Assembly (NCBI GenBank): GCA_965263305.1 | Contig: OZ253666.1 | Span: 2,604,001-2,668,000 of the forward strand | Reading direction: 5' to 3' | DNA length: 64,000 nt | From: MED-G105 sp965263305 | GTDB lineage: Bacteria > Pseudomonadota > Alphaproteobacteria > Caulobacterales > Parvularculaceae | Translations under genes and position numbers: made by a program | Notes under the pieces: model-generated | Databases searched by the model: none | What the model saw: the letters and a program-made list of their open reading frames with translations, nothing else | What the model was told of the DNA's origin: nothing | Part shown: positions 16,944-26,301 of the stretch, one piece after another | Numbering within the stretch: the stretch's first letter is position 1 | How the letters are laid out: each line of letters opens with the position of its first letter

Positions 16944-17989
16944 CCGACATCGTCCCTTTTGCTGATCCGCGCCACGCGCCTGTGATGTTGGACGAGGTGT
17001 TAGCGGCCCTTTCACCGGATGATCAGCCGTTGGTCGTCGATGGTACTCTTGGGGCGGGCGGATACACCCGCGCCATCCTTCAGGCTGGCGCTCGTGTTGT
17101 TGCCTTCGATCGAGACCCCACGGCTATCCAGAGCGCCAATAGGTGGGCGGGCGATTATGGCGATCGCTTGGTCTTGATAGAACGGCCCTTCAGCGAGATG
17201 GCGGCGGCTCTAGCCGATCACGGCATTGAAGAGATCGATGGCGTTGTCTTGGATATTGGGGTTTCTTCTATGCAGCTTGATGAAGCGGCGCGCGGTTTTT
17301 CATTTCAAGCCGATGGTCCGTTGTCGATGCGCATGGATGGCGCAAAACCAGATGCGGCTGACTTAGTGAATGAGGCGTGTTCGGAGGACCTTGCGACGAT
17401 CTTTCGGGTCTATGGTGAGGAGCGCTTTGCCGGGCGTCTTGCGCGCGCTATCGTGGAGGCCCGGGATGAGGCTGAGATTAAGACGACAGGACGACTAGCG
17501 TCCGTCATTCTTGAGGCCCATCCGCGTCGCTATGAAGAGAAAATTCACCCAGCGACGCGAGTGTTTCAAGCGATCCGGATCTTCGTCAATGATGAACTCG
17601 GCGAGTTGGAAAAGGCGCTGACGGCGGCGGTTGGGTTATTGCGTCCCACCGGGCGCCTTGTGGTGGTCACCTTTCATTCCCTCGAGGATCGCCTTGTGAA
17701 GCGGTTTTTCACCGCGCGCAGTGCGAGGGCGGGCGGTCGCGGGTCACGCCATGCCCCAGTGCAAGAAACGACGCCGCCGCCATTGTTTGATCTGCCGAAC
17801 AGAAAGCCAATTACGCCGCAACGGGCTGAGCTGGACCGGAACCCTCGAGCGCGATCCGCCAAATTGCGCGTCGGTATACGGACAAGCACCCCTGTTATAC
17901 CTTTATCAGACGTTGAATTTAACACTGAATTGTCGGCGCTTGCGCCAAAATTATCGCTTTCAAACGCGATGCGTCATTGGAGTAATTGA
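16940..17989 (+). CDS. rsmH: 16S rRNA (cytosine-1402-N4)-methyltransferase RsmH
   Basis: 349 residues. The start APVMLDEVLAALSPDDQPLVVDGTLGAGGYTRAIL is the RsmH SAM-binding motif I region, with DGVVLDIGVSSMQLDEAARGFSF, and RLVVVTFHSLEDRLVK near the end. It methylates C1402 of 16S rRNA together with RsmI. ATGA overlap with mraZ and a 3-base gap to ftsL show an operon. Length is slightly over the usual 310-320 because of a longer C-terminal tail. Confidence 0.96.
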   Translation: MTDIVPFADPRHAPVMLDEVLAALSPDDQPLVVDGTLGAGGYTRAILQAGARVVAFDRDPTAIQSANRWAGDYGDRLVLIERPFSEMAAALADHGIEEIDGVVLDIGVSSMQLDEAARGFSFQADGPLSMRMDGAKPDAADLVNEACSEDLATIFRVYGEERFAGRLARAIVEARDEAEIKTTGRLASVILEAHPRRYEEKIHPATRVFQAIRIFVNDELGELEKALTAAVGLLRPTGRLVVVTFHSLEDRLVKRFFTARSARAGGRGSRHAPVQETTPPPLFDLPNRKPITPQRAELDRNPRARSAKLRVGIRTSTPVIPLSDVEFNTELSALAPKLSLSNAMRHWSN

Positions 17990-17992
17990 CAC

Positions 17993-18430
17993 ATGATCCG
18001 TGCCTCTATGATTTTCCTAGTTTTGTTGTTGTTAGGCGCCGCCGCTGGTCGGTATAGCGCTGAGGCTTCCGTGAGGGAGGCGCGTAAGAACCTGCGCGGC
18101 ATCGAAACGGAAAAACAGTCGGTTATTCGCGATATTAAAACGCTACAGGCGGAAATCGCTTATCTGGAAAGCCCGGACCGGCTGGAAAATATTGCGAGCA
18201 TCGCCACGGATCTACAGCCGGCGGCCAGTCGTCAGTTGTTGACGTCGGAAGATTTTATCCTCGCGTTTTCAAGTCGCCCAGCATCAGTGTTCAGCCCTCT
18301 TATGGCGGCTGGTGGCCAAAATGGCGTTGATCGCGAAAAGGCCCCCCGGCGTTCAGCGCGCGTGCGGGCGGCTTCTGTTGCGGTGGCCGACGTAACGTAT
18401 GAGAGCGCGAACACGAATTTAGCCAGGTAA
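17993..18430 (+). CDS. ftsL: Cell division protein FtsL
   Basis: 145 residues: a single N-terminal membrane helix (MIFLVLLLLGAAAG) followed by a periplasmic coiled coil (about 25-65) and a short divisome-type segment YLESPDRLENIA. FtsL bridges FtsB and FtsQ and helps activate FtsWI. Sequence conservation is low in this family; the call rests on topology and position between rsmH and ftsI. The C-terminal 60 residues look disordered. Confidence 0.85.
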   Translation: MIRASMIFLVLLLLGAAAGRYSAEASVREARKNLRGIETEKQSVIRDIKTLQAEIAYLESPDRLENIASIATDLQPAASRQLLTSEDFILAFSSRPASVFSPLMAAGGQNGVDREKAPRRSARVRAASVAVADVTYESANTNLAR

Positions 18431-18480
18431 CCCCCTGTTCCGGCAGCCGGTGACGGCCGAAGATTGAAAGGCGATGTGAG

Positions 18481-20631
18481 ATGACGCCAGTTCGCAAATT
18501 GATGAAAGCCACACTGAGGAGAGGGCAAGGGTTTTTTCGGCCGCGCCGTCCGCGGGCTTATATCATCGATCATGCGAGCGAAGACGTTCCAAATTCCGAT
18601 GGGTTAAGCCATATCGCCGTGAAAGGCGGGCGGGCGAAAGCGGCCGACCGGGCGCGCGCGCGCATTGGCATGTGCGTGACGGTGTTCGCCGTATCCTATG
18701 TGAGTCTGGCGGCAAAAATGTGGACGGCGTCCACGGATGATGCATTGCTGATCGCACGACCGCCGGCAACCGCCGCCCCGACGCCGGCATCAGCGCCTTT
18801 ATTCGCAAACCTTGTGGCGGGTGCACAGCCAGATGACCAATCGGATGACGTGCAGCCAGCGGATGTGGCGGCGGACAACGACGGCGAGCATCTGGCGGCG
18901 GTCACCAACATCATTGATGAACGGGCGATGATTTATGACCGCCATGGCGTATCCCTGGCGATGAATTTACCCGTTGAGACCCTTGAAATAGAAGGGTGGG
19001 AGGTCTGGCGCCCGGCTGAAACGGCAACAACATTGAAGGCGTTGTTCCCCGAAATAGACGTTGCCGAGATTACGGAAAAATTCGCGAATAGACGGTATAC
19101 GGAGGTAAAGCGCGATCTGACCCCGGCGCAACGTGAGGCGGTGTTCGCCCTCGGGCTTCCAGGCGTTCGCTTTACCAACGGGTTGCGGCGGTACTACCCC
19201 CAAGGCTCCCTCGGCGCCCATGTTATTGGTCGGACAGAGCCAGGGAAGGGGGGCGTCATTGGGTTAGAAAAATTCATTGACCGCCGCCCGGAAGCCATGG
19301 GCGGCAAAGCGCTTTACGCGGCGCTCGATGCGCGGGTTCAGCGGGTTTTAGAAGAAGAATTGCACACGGCGATTGAGGTCAATAAAGCACAGGCTGGATG
19401 GGGCGCTGTCATGGATGTCCACACTGGGGAAGTGACCGCGCTCGCCAACTGGCCAGATTTCGATGCAAACGCGCCGGCGGATGTGCCCGTCGATGCGCGC
19501 CGTAATCGGATGGTCTACGATCTCTATGAGTTGGGATCAGCCTTTAAGATCATCACGGGGGCGGCCGTTCTTGAAGGCGGCGTCGGGGATGAGGGCCATA
19601 TTTATGACGCCACGGGATACTTCCAGGTAGCGGACCGTAAGATCAAAGACTTCCACGGTGAAAATCGCGAATTAACGTTTTCTGAGGTTATTCAGTATTC
19701 GTCTAATATCGGTGCTGCGCGCATGGCCGCTGATCTCGGCGTTGAGAAGCAAAAAGACTTCCTTCGGGCCGTTGGGTTATTTGATGCGATGCCGAATGAG
19801 TTGGGTGTCAACCGCCGCCCCCAGTTGCCGTCAAAATGGGGCCCCGTGGAATCAGCGACTGTTTCCTATGGTCACGGAATCGCGGTGACGGGATTGCATT
19901 TGCTGAGCGCGTTTAACGCCGTCATCAACGGTGGGCTTTATCGCGACCCGACTTTTGTTCGCGTTGAGCCGGGGCGGCGACCAGAAGGGCGGCGGGTTTT
20001 CTCGGCAGAGACAAGCGCCACGATGCGTCGCGTGCTACGCCGTGTCATCATTGACGGGACCGCTTCAAAGGCTGATGTCGATGGATATTATATTATCGGA
20101 AAAACCGCCACGGCGGATAAACCATCCGCGAGCGGCGGATATGAGAAGAATGCCCGAATCTCAACTTTTGTAGGCGCTTTCCCGGGGACAGACCCTCAGT
20201 ATGCTATCTTGATTTCCCTTGATAATCCGCAACCAGTGAAGGGCACCCATGGCTATGCAACGGCTGGGTGGAATGCCGCGCCCGCATTTGCCTCGGTCGT
20301 GAGTCGTCTCGCGCCGATTTTGCAAATAATGCCGCAGACAGAAGATGCGGCGATTTTGGCCTTTGGCGCAGACCTTATGGCGGAAAAAGAGAAGAAAGAC
20401 GCTGAGAAGAAAGAACGGCGAAAACTGAGGAAACAAGAGCGCACGCGCATGATGGCCGCCCGGGCTCGCACGGCTAAACGCAAACCCGAGGGTCGCCGCC
20501 GTCCGGCATCAACGGTCATGCGCGCTCGTGAAACTGAAGGGACGGGCGCCGGGGCCGCCTCAAGTGATCCCCTTGCCGATATGATCCGACGCCACGCGAC
20601 TGAGGGCGCCTATAGCGGGGAGCGGCCGTGA
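18481..20631 (+). CDS. ftsI: Division-specific transpeptidase FtsI (PBP3)
   Basis: 716 residues, longer than the usual 570-620. One membrane helix near residues 60-80, then a dimerisation domain and a transpeptidase domain. Active-site motifs: S353-A-F-K356 (nucleophile S353), SSN at 407-409, and K541-T-A-T, where the third position of the KTG triad is alanine. It cross-links septal peptidoglycan with FtsW. The last 90 or so residues form a very basic, low-complexity tail (KEKKDAEKKERRKLRKQERT and on) that would sit in the periplasm. An Ala/Pro-rich insert occurs at about 95-125. The stop overlaps the murE start by 4 bases. Confidence 0.94.
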   Translation: MTPVRKLMKATLRRGQGFFRPRRPRAYIIDHASEDVPNSDGLSHIAVKGGRAKAADRARARIGMCVTVFAVSYVSLAAKMWTASTDDALLIARPPATAAPTPASAPLFANLVAGAQPDDQSDDVQPADVAADNDGEHLAAVTNIIDERAMIYDRHGVSLAMNLPVETLEIEGWEVWRPAETATTLKALFPEIDVAEITEKFANRRYTEVKRDLTPAQREAVFALGLPGVRFTNGLRRYYPQGSLGAHVIGRTEPGKGGVIGLEKFIDRRPEAMGGKALYAALDARVQRVLEEELHTAIEVNKAQAGWGAVMDVHTGEVTALANWPDFDANAPADVPVDARRNRMVYDLYELGSAFKIITGAAVLEGGVGDEGHIYDATGYFQVADRKIKDFHGENRELTFSEVIQYSSNIGAARMAADLGVEKQKDFLRAVGLFDAMPNELGVNRRPQLPSKWGPVESATVSYGHGIAVTGLHLLSAFNAVINGGLYRDPTFVRVEPGRRPEGRRVFSAETSATMRRVLRRVIIDGTASKADVDGYYIIGKTATADKPSASGGYEKNARISTFVGAFPGTDPQYAILISLDNPQPVKGTHGYATAGWNAAPAFASVVSRLAPILQIMPQTEDAAILAFGADLMAEKEKKDAEKKERRKLRKQERTRMMAARARTAKRKPEGRRRPASTVMRARETEGTGAGAASSDPLADMIRRHATEGAYSGERP

Positions 20632-22121
20632 ATCTATCCTCCCTCGTCGATCATCCGCTAGAGAGCGATCATGAGATCAAGGGGATCACGGCCGATAGCC
20701 GGGAAGTTGAGGAAGGATTCCTGTTTGCCGCATTAGCCGGGGCGAACGGTGACGGGGTCAATTTCATTCCGCAGGCGATCGATCGCGGGGCCGTTGCAGT
20801 GCTTGCCGGGGCTGATGCTGAACTCGGTGAGGTAAACGCGACCGTTATTCGCGATGGCGCCCCGCGACAGGCGTTGGCGCATATCGCTGCACGTTTTTAT
20901 CCAAAACAGCCCGAGCATATCGTCGCGATCACGGGAACGAATGGCAAAACGTCAACGGCGTGGTTTTTATCCGCCCTATGGCGTCGGGCCGGGATAAACG
21001 CCGGCAGTTTGGGGACGTTGGGCGCCCGCGCTGACGGGTTTGACCAACCGTTGCAGCATACAACGCCGGATCCGGTGACCCTTCACAAAACTCTGCACGC
21101 CATGGCCGAGGCGGGCGTCACCCATCTCGCCATGGAGGCGTCAAGTCATGCGCTCGCGCAATACCGTATGGATGGCGCCAGGCTCGCGGGCGCCGGATTT
21201 TGCAACATCACTCAAGATCACCTCGACTATCACGCCGATTTTGATGATTACATCGCCGCGAAAAAGCGCTTGTTTGAAGAGTTAACGCCATCGGATGGCT
21301 TTGCGGCCGTGAACGCCGATGGCGCGGGTGCGGACGGCATGGTCGAGAGTTGCCGGTCTAAGGGGCTCTCAGTGGTTACCACTGGTCAGGCGGGCCAATA
21401 TCTCAAAATGATAGAGTGTGTTCCGCAGGCAGATGGGCTTTCCATTGGTGTTGACATTGCGATGTCCGACGGCGGTCGACGACGAGCTGACGCAAAGCTA
21501 AAGCTTGTCGGCGCCTTCCAGGCGGAAAACGCCCTTTTAGCGGCGGGGCTCGCGATTGGCGGCGGCATGGCGGCTGAGCAGGTATTTGCGTTGCTAGAGG
21601 GGATCGAGGCCCCGCCGGGGCGCATGGAATTGGCGGGCGTCAAGAACGGCGCCTCGGTCTTTGTCGATTATGCCCATACGCCGGACGCTGTGGCGACAGC
21701 GTTGCGCGCCATTCGGCCCCATGCGGCAGGACGGGTGATCATTGTCCTCGGCGCGGGCGGCGACCGGGATAAAGAAAAGCGGCCCTTAATGGGCCGAGCG
21801 GCAACTGCAGGCGCAGACATTGTGATTATCACGGATGATAATCCGCGCAGTGAAGATCCTGCCGCCATCCGAGCTGAGGTGGAAAACGGCGCCAAAGATG
21901 CGGTGGTGATCGGCGGTCGCGCAGAGGCGATCCATCACGGCGTTGGTTTGTTGCGCGATGGTGATGTTCTTTTGATCGCTGGAAAAGGGCATGAGCAAGG
22001 GCAGACTATCGCGGGGGTCGTACACCCCTTTGATGATGCGACCGTGGCGCGCGAGGCCTTAGGCGCGGCGCGCGACAATATTGATGTGAACCATAATCAG
22101 ACTGATAAAGCGGAAGGGTGA
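20628..22121 (+). CDS. murE: UDP-MurNAc-L-Ala-D-Glu:meso-DAP ligase MurE
   Basis: 497 residues. Mur-ligase ATP loop ITGTNGKTSTAWF near 103-115; the HTTPDPVTLHKTL and SSHALAQYRMDG substrate regions; and DDNPRSEDP near 405, whose DNPR motif selects meso-diaminopimelate. It adds the third residue of the stem peptide in the cytoplasm. GTG start in a GTGA overlap with ftsI. Confidence 0.96.
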   Translation: MNLSSLVDHPLESDHEIKGITADSREVEEGFLFAALAGANGDGVNFIPQAIDRGAVAVLAGADAELGEVNATVIRDGAPRQALAHIAARFYPKQPEHIVAITGTNGKTSTAWFLSALWRRAGINAGSLGTLGARADGFDQPLQHTTPDPVTLHKTLHAMAEAGVTHLAMEASSHALAQYRMDGARLAGAGFCNITQDHLDYHADFDDYIAAKKRLFEELTPSDGFAAVNADGAGADGMVESCRSKGLSVVTTGQAGQYLKMIECVPQADGLSIGVDIAMSDGGRRRADAKLKLVGAFQAENALLAAGLAIGGGMAAEQVFALLEGIEAPPGRMELAGVKNGASVFVDYAHTPDAVATALRAIRPHAAGRVIIVLGAGGDRDKEKRPLMGRAATAGADIVIITDDNPRSEDPAAIRAEVENGAKDAVVIGGRAEAIHHGVGLLRDGDVLLIAGKGHEQGQTIAGVVHPFDDATVAREALGAARDNIDVNHNQTDKAEG

Positions 22122-22126
22122 AGCGC

Positions 22127-23608
22127 ATGGGTGCGCAGCAGAAAAACCGGCATACGGAATTTAAGAAGAAGTTGGCCGACAGTCGGCTATGGACCGCCTA
22201 CGAAGCGGCCGCGGCGACGGGCGGCGCCTTGTGCGCCCGCGGCGGCGACGGCTGGGTGGCGGAGGAGTGGGCGGCAAGCGGCGTTTCGATCGACACCCGC
22301 ACATTGCAGCCGGGTGAAATTTTCGTCGCGCTCGCAGATGTACGCGATGGACATGATTTTATCGGCAGCGCTTTTGAGCGCGGCGCCGCTGCAGCACTTG
22401 TCGACAAAGCGCCGACCAATGCGCCTGACGGTAAACCGCTCCTGCTCGTTAATGACACTCTGAACGGATTGCGCGATCTGGCGCGCGCGGCGCGGCGTCG
22501 AAATTTCGGAAAACGCTTAGCGGTGACCGGCAGCGCCGGCAAAACAACGACCAAAGAAATGTTGCGCGCCGCTCTCGGCGCGGCCGGCGGGGTTCATGCG
22601 GCGGATCGCAGTTTCAACAATCATTTCGGCGTGCCGTTGACCTTGGCCCAGATGCCTATGTCCGTTGATTACGGCGTCTTTGAAATTGGCATGAACCACG
22701 CGGGCGAGATCACGCCGCTGACAAAGCTGGTCGCGCCGGACATTGCGATCGTCACCACGGTGGCGCCGGCCCATCTGGAATTTTTCGGAACGACTGAAAA
22801 AATCGCAGAGGCGAAGGCCGAGATCTTTTTGGGCGTCCCCTTTGACGGCGCCGCCATACTACCCATCGACAATGAGCACTACGACTTGCTGCGCGCCCGC
22901 GCCGTGGAGGCTGGGATTGAAAACCTGTTCACCTTTGGCGAACATGCCGACGCGAATGTCCGTCTCGTTTCTTATGAAACCGATGGCGTTGTCTCGACCA
23001 TCGAGGCGGAGGTGTTTGGTGATCGAGTTGCATTTTCGCTAACGGCGCCGGGTGTCCACATGGCGAAAAACGCCCTTGCCGTTCTGGCCGCGACGGAGGC
23101 CGCCGGCGTGCCAGCGGCGACGGCGATCGACGGTTTACAGGCGTTCACCGCCGGCGCCGGCAGGGGCGAGAAAATTGACGCTGTCCTTCCCGGCGATCGC
23201 CGGGTCACGGTTCTTGACGAAAGCTACAACGCCAATCCCGTCTCAATGCAAGCGGCAATCAGCCTTCTGGGCGCCATGTCGCCGCCGCCGGGCGGTCGTC
23301 GTATCGCCATTCTGGGGGATATGTTGGAGCTCGGATCGGACGCAGAGGCGTTGCACGCCGGGCTTGCAGAACCGTTAGTTGCCGCTGCAATCGACAAGGT
23401 TTATGCCGCTGGCGATATCATCAAAGCCCTTTGGGGGGCGTTGCCAGCGGAAACACAAGGCGGGTTCGCGCCGACGGCTCACGAGCTAAAGGCGGCGCTG
23501 CTCGATGAATTGGTGGATGGTGACATAGTGATGGTCAAAGGGTCGAACGCGTCTAAGGTGGGGGAAATCGTGAGTTTCTTGCGCGCTGGCGGGTCGTCTG
23601 GCTCATAG
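22127..23608 (+). CDS. murF: UDP-MurNAc-tripeptide:D-Ala-D-Ala ligase MurF
   Basis: About 493 residues. ATP loop AVTGSAGKTTTKEMLRAAL; SFNNHFGVPLTL and EIGMNHAGEITPLTKLVAPDIAIVT are typical MurF. It adds D-Ala-D-Ala to the UDP-MurNAc-tripeptide. A GTG at 22118 overlaps the murE stop, but GGAAGGG sits 8 bases before ATG 22127, so I choose the ATG. The N-terminus carries a short basic extension. A gap of 120 bases to mraY follows, without an obvious terminator. Confidence 0.95.
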   Translation: MGAQQKNRHTEFKKKLADSRLWTAYEAAAATGGALCARGGDGWVAEEWAASGVSIDTRTLQPGEIFVALADVRDGHDFIGSAFERGAAAALVDKAPTNAPDGKPLLLVNDTLNGLRDLARAARRRNFGKRLAVTGSAGKTTTKEMLRAALGAAGGVHAADRSFNNHFGVPLTLAQMPMSVDYGVFEIGMNHAGEITPLTKLVAPDIAIVTTVAPAHLEFFGTTEKIAEAKAEIFLGVPFDGAAILPIDNEHYDLLRARAVEAGIENLFTFGEHADANVRLVSYETDGVVSTIEAEVFGDRVAFSLTAPGVHMAKNALAVLAATEAAGVPAATAIDGLQAFTAGAGRGEKIDAVLPGDRRVTVLDESYNANPVSMQAAISLLGAMSPPPGGRRIAILGDMLELGSDAEALHAGLAEPLVAAAIDKVYAAGDIIKALWGALPAETQGGFAPTAHELKAALLDELVDGDIVMVKGSNASKVGEIVSFLRAGGSSGS

Positions 23609-23728
23609 TCGGTTGATCGGCTGTTTGATCCAGGCGGGGTATTGGGACCCAAGGGGTGTCACGACTGGGACGCTTTAGAATATGAATCAGGGTCGTGGAA
23701 AGACGGCTCTTAAGATGTTGTTGTAAAT

Positions 23729-24859
23729 ATGTTTTACCTTTTAACGCCTTATGCGGAACAGTTTCAGCTTTTCAATGTTTTCCGTTACCTGACGTTCCGC
23801 ACCGGTGGGGCGATCATGACGGCGCTCTTCATTTCATTTTGGCTGGGGCCGAGGCTCATTCGTTGGATGCGCCGCAAACAGGGGCGCGGACAGCCAATTC
23901 GTGAGGATGGGCCCGAAGGCCACATCATCGCAAAAGCCGGAACGCCAACCATGGGCGGCGTGTTGATCTTGTTTTCGCTTAGCATCGCCACCTTCCTCTG
24001 GGCGCGTCTTGATAACCCCTATGTGTGGATCGTGATGGGCGTCACCTTGGTGTTTGGCGTTCTTGGCTTTGTGGATGACTATCTAAAAGTCACGAAACAA
24101 AAAGCCGACGGCGTGGTGGGCAGCGTCAAACTGATTGTCCAATTCGCGGTCGCCCTGATCGCTGGATATCTTTGTATGGAGACCCTGGGCGCGGACCCGA
24201 AAGCGCCCACTGGCATCGCGACCTCTGTCGGTGTGCCTTTCTTGCCGATCCGCCTTTTTGAGCATTGGTTCAATGCGCCGGGCGTGCCTTTGGGCGTGTT
24301 GATTGTGCCGTTCGCTGCGTTTGTGATTGTCGGCGCGTCGAATACGGTAAACCTCACCGATGGTCTTGATGGTCTGGCGACGGTGCCGGTCATGATCGCG
24401 GCGGCGGCCTATGGATTTATCGCCTATCTGGTGGGCAACGCCCTCTATGCGGATTACCTCGCGGTGCCCTTTGTGCCCGGCGTTGGGGAGTTGACGGTAA
24501 TATGCGGGGCGATCATAGGCGCGGGTCTCGGATTTCTATGGTGGAACGCCCCGCCAGCCGCAATATTCATGGGTGACACCGGCTCCCTGGCCCTTGGCGG
24601 CGCCATTGGCTCCATCGCGGTGGCCACGAAGCATGAGATCGTCCTTGCGATCATTGGCGGGCTTTTTGTCATTGAGGGGCTATCGGTAATGATCCAAATC
24701 GCCTCATTTAAACTGACCGGAAAGCGCGTCTTCAGAATGGCGCCAATCCACCATCATTATGAACAATTGGGCTGGAAGGAATCGACGATCGTCGTGCGGT
24801 TTTGGATCGTGGCGGTCATTCTGGCTCTCGTCGGTTTATCGACCCTGAAGTTGCGATAG
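23729..24859 (+). CDS. mraY: Phospho-MurNAc-pentapeptide transferase MraY
   Basis: 376 residues with about ten membrane helices. The GPEGHIIAKAGTPTMGG, FGVLGFVDDYLKV (catalytic Asp pair), NLTDGLDGLA and APIHHHYEQLGW motifs are signature MraY. It makes lipid I by joining UDP-MurNAc-pentapeptide to undecaprenyl phosphate at the inner face of the membrane. Confidence 0.97.
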   Translation: MFYLLTPYAEQFQLFNVFRYLTFRTGGAIMTALFISFWLGPRLIRWMRRKQGRGQPIREDGPEGHIIAKAGTPTMGGVLILFSLSIATFLWARLDNPYVWIVMGVTLVFGVLGFVDDYLKVTKQKADGVVGSVKLIVQFAVALIAGYLCMETLGADPKAPTGIATSVGVPFLPIRLFEHWFNAPGVPLGVLIVPFAAFVIVGASNTVNLTDGLDGLATVPVMIAAAAYGFIAYLVGNALYADYLAVPFVPGVGELTVICGAIIGAGLGFLWWNAPPAAIFMGDTGSLALGGAIGSIAVATKHEIVLAIIGGLFVIEGLSVMIQIASFKLTGKRVFRMAPIHHHYEQLGWKESTIVVRFWIVAVILALVGLSTLKLR

Positions 24860-24888
24860 CATAGGAAACATTGAGGTAGGCGGGTCGC

Positions 24889-26301
24889 ATGATCCACATT
24901 CCAGGCGTTCAGAAAAAGAAAATCGCCGTATACGGTTTGGGCGCGACGGGAATTTCCGTTTGTGAGGCGCTCGTTGCGTCTGGCGCGGAGGTTTATTGCT
25001 TCGATGAACGTGAGGCCGCGCGCCGACAAACTGAGAAAACGAAGTACACCGCCTCCCATCCCAAAGACTGGCCGTGGGGGGAATTCTCTTCGCTCGTCCT
25101 GTCGCCTGGGGTGCCGCTGACCCATCCGAAACCTCATGTCATTGTACGAAAGGCGCGCCAGGAAAAAGTCGAAATCATCGGCGATATTGAACTTTTTGCC
25201 CGTGCGATTGACGACATCTCGCCGGACGTAAGGCCGCGGATCATCGCGGTCACGGGATCAAACGGGAAATCCACGGTTACGGCGCTCATCGGCCATATTC
25301 TTAAGGAAACAGGGCGCGCAGTTAGTATTGGCGGCAACATTGGAAAACCGCTTTTATCGATGGAAGCACCGAGGGCGGGAGCCTATTACGTTGTTGAGCT
25401 GTCCTCCTTTCAACTTGATCTGACAACCTCGTTTCACCCGAATACGGCGATCTTTCTCAATCTGTCTCCTGATCACCTTGATCGACACGGAACGATGGAA
25501 AATTACATTGAGGCCAAGAAAAGGATTTTCACCCATCAGGGGCACGGTGATATTGCGGTGGTCGGGGTTGATGACGACCATTCGCAAATCGTTTGCGCGG
25601 CGCTATCGGCGCAAGGCGGCCAGACGGTTGTGCCGGTCTCATCCGGTGGCGCTTTAGGGCGGGGCGTCTTCGCTCTTGATGGTAAGCTGTTTTATCGATT
25701 GGATAAAAAGTCCGGCGAAGCGGGTGATCTCTTTTCCGCCCCTGCCTTGCGCGGCGCCCATAACTGGCAAAACGCCTGTGCGGCATTGGCGGCCGTGCTC
25801 CACGAAGATGTACCGGCGCGGGTTGCCCTTCGCGCCATGGAGCGGTTCGCTGGGCTGCCCCATCGCTTGGAAGCGGTGGGACAGCGGGGAAAAATTCAGT
25901 TCGTGAATGATTCAAAGGCGACCAATATTGAAGCGACCACAAACGCGTTGAATGCCTATGATGATATTTTCTTGATCCTCGGCGGACGGGCGAAAGAAGG
26001 TGGGTTTAAAGCGCTGAAGCCCCTCATGAGCCGGGTGCGGACGCTTTACGTTATTGGCGAAGCGGAAAAAGAAATTGAAACAGATCTCGCCGGTACGACG
26101 CCGATTGTTCGGTGTGGAGAGTTGAAAACCGCTGTCGCCCGCGCTGCCCGAGACGCTCAATCGAGTGATTTGGAAGAGCCCGTGGTGATGCTGTCTCCGG
26201 CCTGCGCCTCCTATGATCAATTCAAGAGTTTTGAGGCCCGCGGGGAGGCGTTCAAGGCCGCCGTACAGGAAATCGATGACCTTGACGGAGCTGCCGCATG
26301 A
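24889..26301 (+). CDS. murD: UDP-MurNAc-L-Ala:D-Glu ligase MurD
   Basis: 470 residues. N-terminal Rossmann GLGATGISVCEALVASG, ATP loop AVTGSNGKSTVTALIGH, substrate region VNDSKATNIEATTNAL, and C-terminal LSPACASYDQFKSFEARGEAF. It adds D-glutamate. GAGGTAGGCGG precedes ATG 24889. It overlaps ftsW as ATGA. Confidence 0.96.
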   Translation: MIHIPGVQKKKIAVYGLGATGISVCEALVASGAEVYCFDEREAARRQTEKTKYTASHPKDWPWGEFSSLVLSPGVPLTHPKPHVIVRKARQEKVEIIGDIELFARAIDDISPDVRPRIIAVTGSNGKSTVTALIGHILKETGRAVSIGGNIGKPLLSMEAPRAGAYYVVELSSFQLDLTTSFHPNTAIFLNLSPDHLDRHGTMENYIEAKKRIFTHQGHGDIAVVGVDDDHSQIVCAALSAQGGQTVVPVSSGGALGRGVFALDGKLFYRLDKKSGEAGDLFSAPALRGAHNWQNACAALAAVLHEDVPARVALRAMERFAGLPHRLEAVGQRGKIQFVNDSKATNIEATTNALNAYDDIFLILGGRAKEGGFKALKPLMSRVRTLYVIGEAEKEIETDLAGTTPIVRCGELKTAVARAARDAQSSDLEEPVVMLSPACASYDQFKSFEARGEAFKAAVQEIDDLDGAAA

